Shown piece by piece: positions 27,345 through 38,285 of a stretch of DNA of 64,000 bases. Both the position numbers and the translations under genes were made by a program. Position 1 is the stretch's first letter. Each line of letters starts with the position of its first letter. The notes beneath the pieces are model-generated. The model was not told the DNA's origin, did not search any database, and saw only the letters and a list, made by a program, of their open reading frames with translations. This DNA comes from Clostridiales bacterium (GTDB taxonomy: Bacteria; Bacillota; Clostridia; TANB77; CAG-508). Location: contig DXVF01000003.1 of the NCBI GenBank assembly GCA_019417465.1, positions 1 to 64,000 on the forward strand, written 5' to 3'.

Positions 27345-28843
27345 TTAATCTAATTTATTTAATATAGAAATAGTAAAATTAAGATTCTTGTATGATGAAT
27401 TTATTTTTTCAGGTTCTTTCACAATTTCTATATTTTCTCTTTCTTTTAGTTCATCATAAAGTGCTGTACTTCCATCATCTACTACTATAATTCTTCCTTT
27501 TATATTATCTAATATAGATAAGTCTTCTACAGTTTCCATTTGTGGACTATATGCCTTATATGCATCTTCAACTGTCCAATGATATGCATTGTAATAAATT
27601 TGCTTATTTTCTGGATATTTTATAGCGATTATAGACCCTGCTCCTATTTCTCTATATATAAATATGTCATCTGCTTGTATATTATTATTTATAACTTGTG
27701 TTACTTTTTCATTACTTTCATCATAGTTTTCTGAATAAAATTTATAAGCATTTATTCCAAATAAAATAATTATAATGCTTGCAAATATTGCAATTATCCA
27801 TTTTTTGTCTTCTAATGAACATATGTAACTAATGGCAAATATAAGTAATCCGGGTCATAGGTATTGTATATCTAGTTGTAAATATATCTGTTACTATTGA
27901 TAATAATAGGCTCGCTACTATTACTCCAAAATATACAATTAATGCCCATATACATACTTTTATATTTGAATCTTCTTTTCTCTTTTTTACTATTTTTAAA
28001 GCTACATAAATCAAAACTATACTTGCAAATATAAAAATAATTGTTTTTAATATCTTTGACTCTATCATTCCTGTATAATTAAATGTTAGTATATCAAATA
28101 AAATGTCTGGATATTTTATTTGTATCCAAAAACCTCCAGATACTCTAAACGCCTGTTTTAAAAATACTATTAATCCGTGGGATAAATAATACTACTTGGC
28201 TTATTCCTGTAATTAAAAATTCCTTAATATATTTCTTGTTTTTTATTGTGTATGCAAATAGCATTAAATTAATAATTCCTATCGCCATCATCGCAAAGTA
28301 GTGTGTATATGCACTTAATAAGCTGAATATAGCAAACAATATCCAATTCTTTTTATTACTTTCTTTTCTTACTATTCTATATGCATATATTCCTGTTAAT
28401 GTTACAAGTACTGCAGCCCATGAATACATTCTAATTTCACTACTATATAATAACATTACTGGTAAAAACATTGATAAAAAGGAAAAAATGATACCTGTTT
28501 TTTCTCCGAAATCTTTTCTAATATGTGTATATCCTAAAATACTTAATACTATCATTCCAAGTATTGAGAAAATTCTAAGTGAAATTATACTATTTCCCGT
28601 AAATAGTGTAAAGAATTTTGCAAATACATAATAAAATAAAGGATGAACATCTGCTGCACCAATTTTTACTAAATCTATAAAATTGTGATTTACTAAACCT
28701 AAAGTATATGTTTCATCAAACCATATATTTGTATGTAGTCCTGCTAAAATCATAAAAATAGCACCAATTACTATAACCATTATATGTATAAATTTCATAT
28801 TTTTTCCTGTTTTTATTAATTTATTATTATCTTCTATTTGCAT
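27345..28843 (-). CDS. Membrane glycosyltransferase, GT39/ArnT-like (two CGG +1 sites)
   Basis: 498 residues after two +1 steps. Polytopic membrane protein with the family's first-loop acidic motif WFDETY and a second motif ADVHPLFYY; such enzymes move sugars from polyprenyl-phosphate donors on the outer face of the membrane. Break 1 at 28175-28177: ATC-CCA-C-GGA-TTA. Break 2 at 27850-27852: ATG-ACC-C-GGA-TTA. Skipping C at 28177 and 27852 joins three open segments into one protein ending ...ISILNKLD with a soluble C-terminal domain. It neighbours a GT2 enzyme, but a gap of 220 nt separates them. Confidence 0.75.
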
Positions 28844-29017
28844 TATATTCTCTCCTTATTTTGTAATTTTTGTTATTTATTTACACATTCTTTAGTATTA
28901 TAACACTATGAGAATTATTTTTCCATACTTATGATAAAAAATTGTGTTACATTTATGTTAATCTTGCAATTTATATAAAAATGCGATAAACTACTTTTAT
29001 ATTAAACACTAAAAAAT

Positions 29018-29060
29018 AAAAAATGGAATGTATTAATATTTAAATACATTCCATTTTTTA
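29018..29060 (-). terminator. Terminator of the GT2 gene
   Basis: AAAATGGAATGTATT pairs with AATACATTCCATTTT around an 8-nt loop, with T residues following on the minus strand. It lies just after the GT2 stop. Confidence 0.8.
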
Positions 29061-29065
29061 TTTAT

Positions 29066-30299
29066 TTATGAAACCTCATTTATTTTTATATCTCTAACAT
29101 GATTAATTTTTTCCCATTTAGTTTCTCTTTTAAATAAACATTTAAAATTAATTAGTAACCATGAACCTAAGAATAGTGGATATAAAGCTAAACCTTTAAT
29201 CATTGGTTTTATTGGTTTTTTATCTAAAATCATAATAATAATTGCTGTAAATATTGGTAATAAAAATGTTGGTAATAAATATCTTAAACAATTAATAACC
29301 AAATCCATAGTTGTCATTCCATTTCCAAAATACATAACAAAATTTAGTATTAATAAAACTATTGTTAAAACAAACATTGGTATACTTCCAAGCATATATA
29401 ATAAACCATCAAAATTCATTAAAGTCTTATGTTCTTTTACGGCTGCTGCTAGTGGTTTTGTATATTCTTTTAAACATTGCATATGTCCGGACCGTCCATC
29501 TTGATCTTTGAGACCAGCTTTGTTTAAATCCTACTGGTTGTTCATCATAGACTATTGCATCTGTTGCCCATCCTAATTTTTTACCAGATATAATCGTTTT
29601 TAATGAAAATTCTATATCTTCTGTAAGTGTTACAGTATCAAAACCATTTGTAGGTTTTACTAAATCGAATTTTACCATAAATCCAGTACCATTAATTAGT
29701 GGTGACAAGCCTAAATTATATCTTGCTAAATGATAGAATCTATTCATTGTCCAATAAAATATTGCATAACCTGCTGATACCCAACTGTCTGTTGGATTTT
29801 TTATATCTCTATACCCTTGAACAACTTCTTCACCTTGACATAGTTTTTTGTTCATATTTTTTATAAAGTTAACATCAACTATATTATCTGCATCAAATAT
29901 ACAAAAAGCATCATATGGTGCATCTTCTTCTATTTTTTGTTTCAAAAACCAGTCTAATGCATATCCTTTTGTTTTGTGTTCTTCATCAAATCTTTCATAT
30001 ACAATAGCTCCAGCTTTTCTTGCAACTTCTGCTGTATTATCTGTACAGTTATCTGCTATAACATATATATCATATAACTCCTTAGGATAATTTTGCTTTT
30101 TTAAACTTGTTATTAAGTTTCCTATAACTATTTCTTCATTATGTGCTGGTATAATAGCCATAAATCTGTTGTCTTTCTCTTTTATAATAGGTTTATCTTT
30201 TAGCTTTACTAAAGAACATATACTTACCATTAATTGATATAACCAATATATAGTAACTATCCATACTAAAGCTTGTTGTAACATATATAAATATTCCAT
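29066..30299 (-). CDS. Processive-type GT2 glycosyltransferase (one CGG +1 site)
   Basis: 410 residues after one +1 step. N-terminal membrane helix, GT2 domain with DNCTDNT, the DxD motif in FDADN, the TLTEDIEF acid motif and QRSRW (acceptor motif), then several membrane helices. The pattern fits poly-sugar synthases or membrane glucosyltransferases. The frame breaks at 29487-29489: ACG-GTC-C-GGA-CAT. Skipping C at 29489 joins SRWTV to GHMQCLKEYTKP, the expected next motif, and adds the whole C-terminal membrane part. Confidence 0.8.
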
Positions 30300-30390
30300 T
30301 TTTTCTCTCCTCTTTAATAATACTTTATATTATTAAATATACTTCATATATTATTATACTATTTAATTTTATTTTTGCAACTTTTTATGA

Positions 30391-32528
30391 TTAATTTTCT
30401 GTTTTTTCATCATTTTCTTCTATTTTTGCTTCTAAATCTTTCATACTTAGGTTTATTCTTCCTTGTGAGTCAATCTCTGTAACTTTTACTGTTACTTCAT
30501 CACCCACTCCTAGTACATCTTCTACTTTTTCTACTCTCTTACTTGATATTTTAGAAATATGAAGTAATCCTTCCTTACCTGTACCTAAATCCACAAAAGC
30601 TCCAAAAGACATTATTTTTGTAACTATTCCATCATATATTCCTCCGAACTTCTATTTCTCTTGCAATATCTTTTATCATTTTTAATGCTTTTTCTCCACT
30701 TTCATTATCTGTACTATAAACACATACATCTCCATTTTCTTCTATATCAATTTTTACACCTGTTTCTGCAATTATTTTATTAATCATTTTTCCACCAGGT
30801 CCTATTACATCTCTTATTTTATCTACACTAATTTTTGTAGTTAAAATTCTTGGTGCATATTTTGATATTTCTTTTCTTGGCTCTTTAATTTCTTTTAACA
30901 TAATTTCATCTAGTATATAGTCTCTTGCAATTTTTGTTCTTTCGAAAGCTTCCTTTATTATATCATATGTCAAGCCATCTATTTTAATGTCTACTTGTAT
31001 AGCTGTAATTCCATCTTTTGTCCCACCTACTTTAAAATCCATATCTCCAAAGAAATCTTCTAGTCCTTGAATATCTGTAAGCATAACATATCTATCTGGA
31101 TTATTTTTATCTGTTACTAATCCTGTTGAAATTCCTGCAACTGGTTTTTTTATTGGAACCCCTGCATCCATTAATGCTAAAGTACTACCACAAATACTTG
31201 CTTGTGATGTTGAACCATTTGAAGATAAAACTTCTGATACAACTCTTATTGCATATGGAAATTCTTCTTCTGATGGAAGTACTGGAACTAATGCTTTTTC
31301 AGCTAATGCTCCATGTCCTATTTCTCTTCTTCCTGGTCCTCTTGAGGGTCTTGCTTCTCCTACGCTGTATGATGGGAAGTTATAGTGGTGCATATATCTT
31401 TTACTTTCTTCTTCATCTATACCATCTAGCATTTGTTCTTCACTTTTCATTCCAAGTGTTGCAATAGACATTACTTGTGTTTGTCCTCTTGTAAATATAG
31501 CACTACCATGAACTCGTGGTAACACACCAACTTCACAAGAAAGCTTTCTTAAATCTGTAAGTCCTCTTCCATCTGGTCTTTTGTGTTCTTCTAGAATCAT
31601 TTCTCTTACACATTTTTTCTCTAAATCGTGTATGCTATCTGCTATATCTTGTTTCTTATTTTCTGTTTCTTCTTCTCCATATTTTTCTACAAAATATGCT
31701 AATATATCTTCTGTAATTTTTGAAATATTTTCATCTCTTATTTCTTTATCTATAGCTTGTACATCTTTGTACATTCTGTCCTTAAAATTACTTTCTATTT
31801 CTTCATATACATCTTTATCTACTACAAAAGATTTATATTCAAATTTTGGTTTACCTATTTCTGATTGTATATTAGAAATAAACTCACATATATTTTTAAT
31901 TTCTTCATGAGCTTTTTTTATTGCTTCTAGCATGCAATCATTTGGTATTTCATCAGCTCCTGCTTCTATCATTGTTATTTTTTCTTTTGTTGCTGCAACA
32001 GTTAATGTTAATCTTGAATTTTCTCTTTGCTTAACTGTTGGATTAATTACTATTTCATCATTTACATATCCTACATTTACTGCAGCTGTTGGTCCACCAA
32101 ATGGAATGTCTGAAATTGAAAGTGCACAAGAGGCACCAATCATTGCACATACTTCTGGTGAATTATCTTGTTCTACAGATAGTACTGTAGCTACTACACA
32201 CACATCGTTTCTAAAATCTTTTGGAAATAGAGGTCTTAGTGGTCTATCTATTGCTCTTGATGTTAATATTGCTTTATCTGCTGGCTTTCCTTCTCTTTTT
32301 TGAAAACTTCCTGGTATTTTTCCGAACAGCATATAATTTTTCTTCGTAATCTACAGAAAGAGGAAAGAAGTCTATTCCATCTCTTGGTTCTTTTGATGCT
32401 GTTACATTTACCATAACAACAGTATCTCCATATCTTACCATTACACTTCCATTTGCTAAACCTGCAATTTTACCTGTTTCGATAGTTAAATCTCTACCTG
32501 CTAATTTTGTACTATAAGTTTTAAACAT
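30391..32528 (-). CDS. pnp: Polyribonucleotide nucleotidyltransferase (two CGG +1 sites)
   Basis: 711 residues after two +1 steps, the normal PNPase length. Two RNase PH domains with the helical domain between, then KH and S1 domains. Break 1 at 32322-32324 near residue 68: GCT-GTT-C-GGA-AAA, joining EEKLYAV to [12 protein letters not shown]. Break 2 at 30644-30646 at the KH/S1 junction: GAA-GTT-C-GGA-GGA, joining REIEV to [15 protein letters not shown]. Both joins restore invariant PNPase sequence. Without recoding only a 70-residue fragment would be made. PNPase degrades mRNA and is rarely lost. Skipped bases: 32324 and 30646. It lies downstream of rpsO, the conserved order. Confidence 0.9.
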
Positions 32529-32939
32529 AAAATCTCTCCTTTTTATTTATATTTATTTTATACTAGAAATTAGTGGTAACCTCGATGAAATTTTCTAACT
32601 GTTGATATTTTTTATATTAAATGTAATTAATGTATTCTTTTTTATTAACCACAAAAAAACTTCATCCAAGCTACATACTAATTTTTAGTATTAAACATCT
32701 ACTTATTATATTTTTTGCTAATTTGATTAATTTGATTTTAGTAATTTTTGTTAAAAATATGTTGGTTTTAGGTATTTTACAATTTTTAATATGTTACTTC
32801 ATTTTTAGAAATTTGTTTTATTACAATATATTATTTTTCATAAATTAATATTTTATAATTTATTTCTAACTTTTATGACATTACTTTTAAGAAAAAATGG
32901 ACGCTTTTGCATAGAGCCAAAAACGTCCTATTGTTTTTA
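32529..32939. other. pnp-rpsO intergenic region, no gene seen
   Basis: About 410 AT-rich bases. It holds the pnp ribosome site, a leader with short self-complementary stretches near 32560-32600 and the rpsO terminator. A plus-strand hydrophobic frame at 32630-32848 has no ribosome site and is likely chance. Confidence 0.6.
32899..32928 (-). terminator. Terminator of rpsO
   Basis: GGACG-TTTTTGGC-type stem pairing with GCAAAAGCGTCC, followed by TTTTTTC on the minus strand. It starts 11 nt after the rpsO stop. Confidence 0.75.
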
Positions 32940-33203
32940 TTATTTTCTTAATCCTAATTTTTCAATAATGTCTCTATATCTTTGGACATCTTTCTTACCT
33001 AAATAGTTAAGTAAGTTTCTTCTTGAACCAACCATTTTTAAAAGACCTCTTCTTGAATGATTATCTTTTTTATGAACTTTTAAGTGTTCTGTTAGTTCAT
33101 TAATTCTTTCTGTTAAAAGAGCTATTTGAACTTCTGGAGAACCAGTATCTTTTTCATCTCTTTTATAAGTATTAATAATTTCTTGTTTTCTTTCCTTTGT
33201 CAT
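32940..33203 (-). CDS. rpsO: 30S ribosomal protein S15
   Basis: 87 residues, the standard length. [23 protein letters not shown] and the [22 protein letters not shown] region are diagnostic (quoted as landmarks in separate parts). S15 binds 16S rRNA helices 20-22 and nucleates the platform. It precedes pnp, as in most bacteria. Leader positions 33204-33300 may carry the autoregulatory site, but I cannot define it. Confidence 0.96.
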   Translation of the reverse strand: MTKERKQEIINTYKRDEKDTGSPEVQIALLTERINELTEHLKVHKKDNHSRRGLLKMVGSRRNLLNYLGKKDVQRYRDIIEKLGLRK

Positions 33204-33343
33204 TTATTTAGCACCTCCTGATAATTTTTGCCTTAAACCGAGTTATAGTGGTGTGTTTTTTCTAAAACTAAGTATAAGGTCTATTTTGTTTTTCGAAACA
33301 TGTTAATTTTACCACATTTTACTAGTAAATGCAAGCCTTTTAT

Positions 33344-34582
33344 TTATATTTTAAAGTTGTTTTTGATTCTTTCTATAGCTTCTATTGTATTTTCCTTACT
33401 TCCAAATGCAGTTAATCTAAAATAACCTTCACCACTTGGTCCAAATCCAACACCTGGTGTTCCTACAACTGCTACTTCATTTAGCAATTTGTCAAAAAAT
33501 TCCCAGGATTTAACTCCTTTTGGTAATTCAAGCCAAATGTATGGTGCATTTATACCTCCGTATACAGTAAATCCTGCTTCTTGTAAACCTTCTCTAATAA
33601 TCTTAGCATTTTCTTGATAATACTTAATATTTTCATTTATTTGTTTTCTTCCTTCTTCTGTATAAATGCTTTGTGCTCCTCTTTGTGTTATATATGAAGC
33701 CCCATTAAATTTTGTACATTGTCTTCTATTCCATAATTTATTTAAATTTATTTCTTCACCTGTTTTTGTATATCCTTTTAACTCTTTTGGAATAACTGTA
33801 TATCCGCATCTAACGCCTGTAAATCCTGCTGTTTTAGAAAAGCTTCTAAATTCAATTGCTACTTCTTTTGCTCCTTCAATTTCGTAAATACTATGTGCAA
33901 CATCTTCTTCTGTTATAAATGCTTCATATGCACTATCGAATAAAATAATTGCTTTATTTTGCTTTGCATAATTTACCCATTTTGATAATTGTTCTTTTGT
34001 AAGAACTGTTCCTGTTGGATTATTAGGTAAGCACAAATATATCATATCTGGTACTTCTTTTGGAAAACTTGGTTCAAAATTATTTTCTTTATTACATGGC
34101 ATATATATTATATTATCATATTTTCCTGTTTCTTCATTAAAATTTCCAGTTCTTCCAGACATTACATTAGTATCTAGATATACCGGATATACGGGATCTG
34201 TTATTGCTACTTTATTATTTACATCAAATAAGTCTACAATATTACCCGTATCGCATTTTGCTCCATCTGATACAAATATCTCGTCTTTTTCAATTATTAC
34301 TCCTCTTTTTTTATAATCTATTTCGGCTATCTTCTCTCTTAAAAAATCATATCCTTGCTCTGGTCCATATCCTACAAACGTTTCTTTTTTAGATAAATCA
34401 TCTGCAGCATTTTTCATTGCTTCAATACATTCTTTTGCAATTGGAAGTGTTACATCTCCAATTCCTAATTTTATTACCTTTTTATTAGGATTATTCTTTT
34501 GAAATTCTGCTACCTTTTTTGCTATAGTGGAAAAAAGATAACTATCTTGTAATTTTAAAAAATTTTCATTTATATTAATCAT
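33344..34582 (-). CDS. dapL: LL-diaminopimelate aminotransferase
   Basis: 412 residues. PLP-dependent fold type I enzyme that makes LL-diaminopimelate from tetrahydrodipicolinate in one step. The PLP lysine is in [27 protein letters not shown] and FDSAYEAFI are further landmarks, and the [10 protein letters not shown] start is typical of DapL. It follows dapF by 77 nt on the same strand, so the pair gives meso-DAP for peptidoglycan and lysine by the aminotransferase route. Confidence 0.95.
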   Translation of the reverse strand: MININENFLKLQDSYLFSTIAKKVAEFQKNNPNKKVIKLGIGDVTLPIAKECIEAMKNAADDLSKKETFVGYGPEQGYDFLREKIAEIDYKKRGVIIEKDEIFVSDGAKCDTGNIVDLFDVNNKVAITDPVYPVYLDTNVMSGRTGNFNEETGKYDNIIYMPCNKENNFEPSFPKEVPDMIYLCLPNNPTGTVLTKEQLSKWVNYAKQNKAIILFDSAYEAFITEEDVAHSIYEIEGAKEVAIEFRSFSKTAGFTGVRCGYTVIPKELKGYTKTGEEINLNKLWNRRQCTKFNGASYITQRGAQSIYTEEGRKQINENIKYYQENAKIIREGLQEAGFTVYGGINAPYIWLELPKGVKSWEFFDKLLNEVAVVGTPGVGFGPSGEGYFRLTAFGSKENTIEAIERIKNNFKI

Positions 34583-34659
34583 AGTTTTTAATTCCTTTCA
34601 TGTTTTGTATAAGTTTGATAATAATCTTATTTTTTGTTAACTTTATTAAATAATCATTT

Positions 34660-35493
34660 TTATAATGTTCCCTCAAACACAGTTGTTGCAGGTCCTGTCA
34701 TATATATATGATTATTTTCTTTATCCCATTTTATATGTAAATTTCCTCCTAGTAATTCTACATTTGCTTTATTTTCTATATATCCATTTAAATTACAAGC
34801 CACAACTGATGCACAAGCTCCTGTTCCGCAAGCAAGTGTTTCTCCTGCGCCTCTCTCCCATACTCTCATTTTTATATTATTTTTATCTACTAATTCAATA
34901 AATTCAATATTAGCTCTTCTCGGAAAATGTTCATCTCTTTCTAAGACTTTACCATATTTTTCAATATCAAAATCTTTAACATTTTTAACTATTGTTATTG
35001 CATGTGGATTACCCATAGATACACATGTAATAATAAATTCTTTATCATCTACTTTTATTGCTAAGTTTTTAACAGGACATTCATCTGAAATAACTGGAAT
35101 TTTACTTGGCTCTAAAATAGGCTCACCCATATCTACCTCTACTGTTTCTACTTTTCCTTCTTTAATATTAAGATTTAATCTTTTAATTCCAGCTAAAGTT
35201 TCTACAGTAATATTCTCTTTTTTAGTTAGTCCTTTATCATAAACAAACTTTCCTACACATCTAATTCCATTACCACACATCTCTGCTTCTGTTCCATCAT
35301 AGTTAAACATACGCATTTTGAAATCTGCAATATCACTTTTGCAAATTAATATCAGCCCATCTGATCCAATTCCAAAATGTCTGTTACTAACAAATTGAGC
35401 TAGTTTTGATACATTTTCTATTTTCTGCCCTTCTGTACAATTAATATAAACATAATCGTTTCCTAGCCCATGCATTTTTGTAAATTTAATCAT
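34660..35493 (-). CDS. dapF: Diaminopimelate epimerase
   Basis: 277 residues. The two catalytic Cys lie in [13 protein letters not shown] and [21 protein letters not shown] is the N-terminal signature. DapF converts LL-DAP to meso-DAP, the next step after DapL encoded downstream. A ribosome site GAGGTG precedes the ATG. Confidence 0.96.
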   Translation of the reverse strand: MIKFTKMHGLGNDYVYINCTEGQKIENVSKLAQFVSNRHFGIGSDGLILICKSDIADFKMRMFNYDGTEAEMCGNGIRCVGKFVYDKGLTKKENITVETLAGIKRLNLNIKEGKVETVEVDMGEPILEPSKIPVISDECPVKNLAIKVDDKEFIITCVSMGNPHAITIVKNVKDFDIEKYGKVLERDEHFPRRANIEFIELVDKNNIKMRVWERGAGETLACGTGACASVVACNLNGYIENKANVELLGGNLHIKWDKENNHIYMTGPATTVFEGTL

Positions 35494-35655
35494 AATTTTT
35501 CACCTCTTAATTAGGTATTAATAATCAATACAATATAATTATATTATATTGATTGTTATTTTATCATAAGTATTTTATTTTGCAATCTTTTTTGAGTTTC
35601 AATTATATTAATCATCATTTAATTTTGCCGCTGATTAACTCCTATAAACTGGGAT

Positions 35656-36030
35656 TTAGCTATGTCCTGTTCTTATGTATTCTATCAATGCTTCTACATC
35701 ATCAAAATCATCATAATCACCATTTATACCATCTCGGTGATAAATCACCCCATTTTTCTCGTTCCTTTCAAGGCAATCTAAAAGATAATTTTCTCCATAT
35801 CTTCTGGCAAATTCAGTAAAAGCATAGGGTTTTATTTTACCTAGTAATCCTTTTCTGCACTTTTCATTACATTCATAACAATGTTCGATTTTCTTAGATA
35901 TTGAGCATCGTCTGTTTTCGCACCAGTTTTTGTCTGAACATTCACCCGAATCACAACCACCACAAGTCACATTTTCAGAACATAGACAACACGCTAGTCC
36001 ACATCGTGCAATTCCTAACTCTCGCCTCAT
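35656..36030 (-). CDS. DUF3795 Cys-rich protein
   Basis: 124 residues from the ATG at 36030 (GGAGGT 6 nt upstream). The N-terminal half holds about 11 Cys (CGLACCLCSENVTCGGCDSG, ...CENRRCSI, HCYECNEKC), the pattern of DUF3795 zinc- or iron-binding proteins of unknown function. The C-terminal half is acidic. The DNA is less AT-rich than its neighbours, which hints at recent transfer. Not evidently linked to dapF. Confidence 0.75.
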   Translation of the reverse strand: MRRELGIARCGLACCLCSENVTCGGCDSGECSDKNWCENRRCSISKKIEHCYECNEKCRKGLLGKIKPYAFTEFARRYGENYLLDCLERNEKNGVIYHRDGINGDYDDFDDVEALIEYIRTGHS

Positions 36031-36141
36031 AGCAGCACCTCCAAATTTCAATTTATCTTTCTATCACATTATATCAAATGACTTTCCAAATATCAAATAA
36101 CTTTCCAATTTTATACGTCTTATTTATCCTATAAAAAAAGC

Positions 36142-36174
36142 TGGTGTAAAACATTTTTCTCATGTTTTACACCA
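36142..36174 (-). terminator. Terminator of the tRNA cluster
   Basis: TGGTGTAAAACA pairs perfectly with TGTTTTACACCA around a 9-nt loop, followed by seven T on the minus strand, about 30 nt past tRNA-Phe. Confidence 0.85.
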
Positions 36175-36205
36175 ACTATTGACTTTAAACCTTGCTATCT
36201 TTATA

Positions 36206-36281
36206 TGGTGGCTTCACCTGGAATCGAACCAGGGACACAGGGATTTTCAGTCCCTTGCTCTACCAACTGAGCTATAAAGCC
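36206..36281 (-). tRNA. tRNA-Phe (GAA)
   Basis: 76 nt including encoded CCA. Acceptor GGCTTTA, anticodon loop CTGAAAA with anticodon GAA, TTCGATT T-loop. Third gene of a Val-Asp-Phe cluster read on the minus strand. Confidence 0.97.
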
Positions 36282-36292
36282 ATATAAAAAAA

Positions 36293-36370
36293 TGGCGACC
36301 TGGAACGGGCTCGAACCGTCGACCTCTAGCGTGACAGGCTAGCGTTCTAACCAACTGAACTACCAGGCCG
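36293..36370 (-). tRNA. tRNA-Asp (GTC)
   Basis: 78 nt including encoded CCA. Acceptor CGGCCTG pairs with CAGGTCG; anticodon loop CTGTCAC with anticodon GTC. Middle gene of the cluster. Confidence 0.95.
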
Positions 36371-36415
36371 TAAAACAAAAAATATTTAGTTAACTAAATA
36401 TTCTTTGTAAGAAAA

Positions 36416-36491
36416 TGGTGGTCGCTATAGGGCTCGAACCTATGACCTCCTGCTTGTAAGGCAGATGCTCTCCCAGCTGAGCTAAGCGACC
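36416..36491 (-). tRNA. tRNA-Val (TAC)
   Basis: 76 nt including encoded CCA. Acceptor GGTCGCT pairs with AGCGACC; the anticodon loop CTTACAA is a normal 7-mer with anticodon TAC (U34). This is a tRNA of the type that TrhP and TrmR modify at U34, and GTN is the codon before 5 of the 13 CGG shift sites. Confidence 0.97.
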
Positions 36492-36584
36492 ATTTCCTTC
36501 GACTTGTTTAGTATACTAAATTGCAATATAAATGTCAATACTTTTTTTGAATTTTTTTAAGTTTTTTTATACATATTTTTAAAA

Positions 36585-36620
36585 AAGCTTAAAGTCTTAT
36601 ATTTTAATGACTTTAAGCTT
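36585..36620 (-). terminator. Terminator of the S41 protease gene
   Basis: AAGCTTAAAGTC pairs with GACTTTAAGCTT around a 12-nt A/T loop, followed by T residues on the minus strand. Confidence 0.8.
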
Positions 36621-36708
36621 TCTCTTTTTACAAATCTATAATATTTTTTCGTTAAAATCCTTATTATATAATTATAATATATATTATTTTTCATATCATA
36701 AATTGCTA

Positions 36709-37917
36709 CTATTTTAATTCTTCTATAGCTTTTTGTAATTGCAAATCTTGTTCTAATGGTAAATTTGTAATTTGTCTTAATTCTTCTGATAATTCAACTT
36801 TTATTGTAGGATCTATACCAACTTGATTAATTTTATTATGATTTGGAGTATAATATTCATCTGTTGTTATTTTTAGACCACTGCCATCTTTTAATGGATA
36901 TACAGTTTGAATTACACCTTTTCCATATGTTGTAGTACCAATTAGTGTTGCATTTATATCCTCTTTTAAAATACCTGCTAAAATCTCTGATGCACTTGCT
37001 GAATACTCATTTATTAAAACTACTACTTGCATATTTATACTTGGGTCTGTCTTTGATTTTATTACCTCTTCTTCTTCTGTTTTGTCTTTTGTTATTAATA
37101 ATATCTTATCTTTTGGAACCATTAATTCCGCTATATTTAATGCTTCATCCACTATTCCTCCACCATTAAATCTTAAATCTATAATTAATGATTTTATATC
37201 TTGTTTTTCTATTTCTTTATACTTTTCTAAAAATTCTTCTGAACATCCACCTTCAAAAGATGATATTTTTATATATCCTATATCATTATCTAAAACATCA
37301 GAACTAACATGACTAATTTTTATATTCTCTCTTTTTATATTAAATTCCATTTCTTTGTCATCTCTCAAAATTGTTATTTTTACTGTAGTTCCTACTACTC
37401 CTTTCATTTTTTTTACAGCCTCATTTAGAGTCTCTCCTGTAAATTCTTCATCATCTACTTTTGTTATAATATCTCCTGTAAGTAATCCTGCTTTGCTAGC
37501 TGGTGAATCTCCAATTGTTCTTAATACAACAATTGCATTTCTACTAGTGTCTGCTATAGTATATATTCCTATACCAACATATTCTCCTTCTGTTTCTTCT
37601 GTAAATTCTTGCATTTCTTCTTTAGTAAAATATTCTGTATATGGATCATTTAAGCCTGCTATATAACCTTTAATAGCACTTTCTTTTAATTCTTCTTCAT
37701 TAATTTCTCCTATATACTTTTTATCTAATATCTCTTTAAAATATGCAAGTGTTTGTTCTAAACTAGAGTTCTCTGTTTTAGAATTTTTCACATAATATCT
37801 TTCATCATTATTAATAAAGTGATATACAAAAATCGATGTTAATACAAATGTTATAAAAGCTGTTATTATAATTACAATTGCATATTTATATATATTATTT
37901 GTTTTCTTTGAACTCAT
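36709..37917 (-). CDS. C-terminal processing protease, S41 family
   Basis: 402 residues. N-terminal membrane helix (about 10-33), PDZ domain (IADTSRNAIVV...SPASKAGLLTGD) and the S41 protease core with the catalytic Ser in NEYSASASEIL and Lys in TYGKGVIQ. It acts outside the membrane on protein C-termini; in clostridia a homologue is tied to sporulation or to peptidoglycan enzymes. It stands next to two LytM-type peptidases and ftsEX on the same strand, a common arrangement in Firmicutes (ftsEX, peptidase, ctp). Confidence 0.93.
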   Translation of the reverse strand: MSSKKTNNIYKYAIVIIITAFITFVLTSIFVYHFINNDERYYVKNSKTENSSLEQTLAYFKEILDKKYIGEINEEELKESAIKGYIAGLNDPYTEYFTKEEMQEFTEETEGEYVGIGIYTIADTSRNAIVVLRTIGDSPASKAGLLTGDIITKVDDEEFTGETLNEAVKKMKGVVGTTVKITILRDDKEMEFNIKRENIKISHVSSDVLDNDIGYIKISSFEGGCSEEFLEKYKEIEKQDIKSLIIDLRFNGGGIVDEALNIAELMVPKDKILLITKDKTEEEEVIKSKTDPSINMQVVVLINEYSASASEILAGILKEDINATLIGTTTYGKGVIQTVYPLKDGSGLKITTDEYYTPNHNKINQVGIDPTIKVELSEELRQITNLPLEQDLQLQKAIEELK

Positions 37918-38283
37918 CTTTTTCCTCTTTTCTATTCAAATTCTCTATATATTATACTCAAAAATATTTTTCATAGAACAAAACTGGGCTTTTCATATTT
38001 AATTAATTCTCTTACAGTCTGCGTTTAATTGTTCGTGTTCCATTTTTTCTTAAATTGTATACAATTATTTTATATAAAGTTCTCTATAAGTTAAATTTTA
38101 CTCCATACTAGAAATCTTATATTATAGAATAATTGAAAATTGTATGATTAAAATTTTATGACCTGTTAGAAGACTTTATATGCCCTATTTTTGTTCGTCC
38201 ACCAAGATTGTAAAGAGCAATTTTGTGTGAAAGTATATGTTCCGTCTCTTCTTAAAATAAGAGCAAATCTTTATTGCTCTTAT
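37918..38283. other. Gene-free AT-rich region upstream of the S41 gene
   Basis: 366 bases between the S41 protease and the first LytM gene. I see no coding frame with a ribosome site. It holds the LytM terminator at one end and a TATAAT near the S41 gene at the other. Confidence 0.6.
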
Positions 38284-38285
38284 TT
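38255..38285 (-). terminator. Terminator of the first LytM gene
   Basis: AAATAAGAGCAA pairs with TTGCTCTTATTT around a 7-nt loop; it overlaps the stop codon of the peptidase in its restored frame, which supports the +1-shifted end at 38284. Confidence 0.75.

Noticed and set aside
32630..32848. Plus-strand hydrophobic frame as a gene
   Set aside because: No ribosome site, low-complexity Phe/Ile/Leu composition expected in AT-rich DNA.
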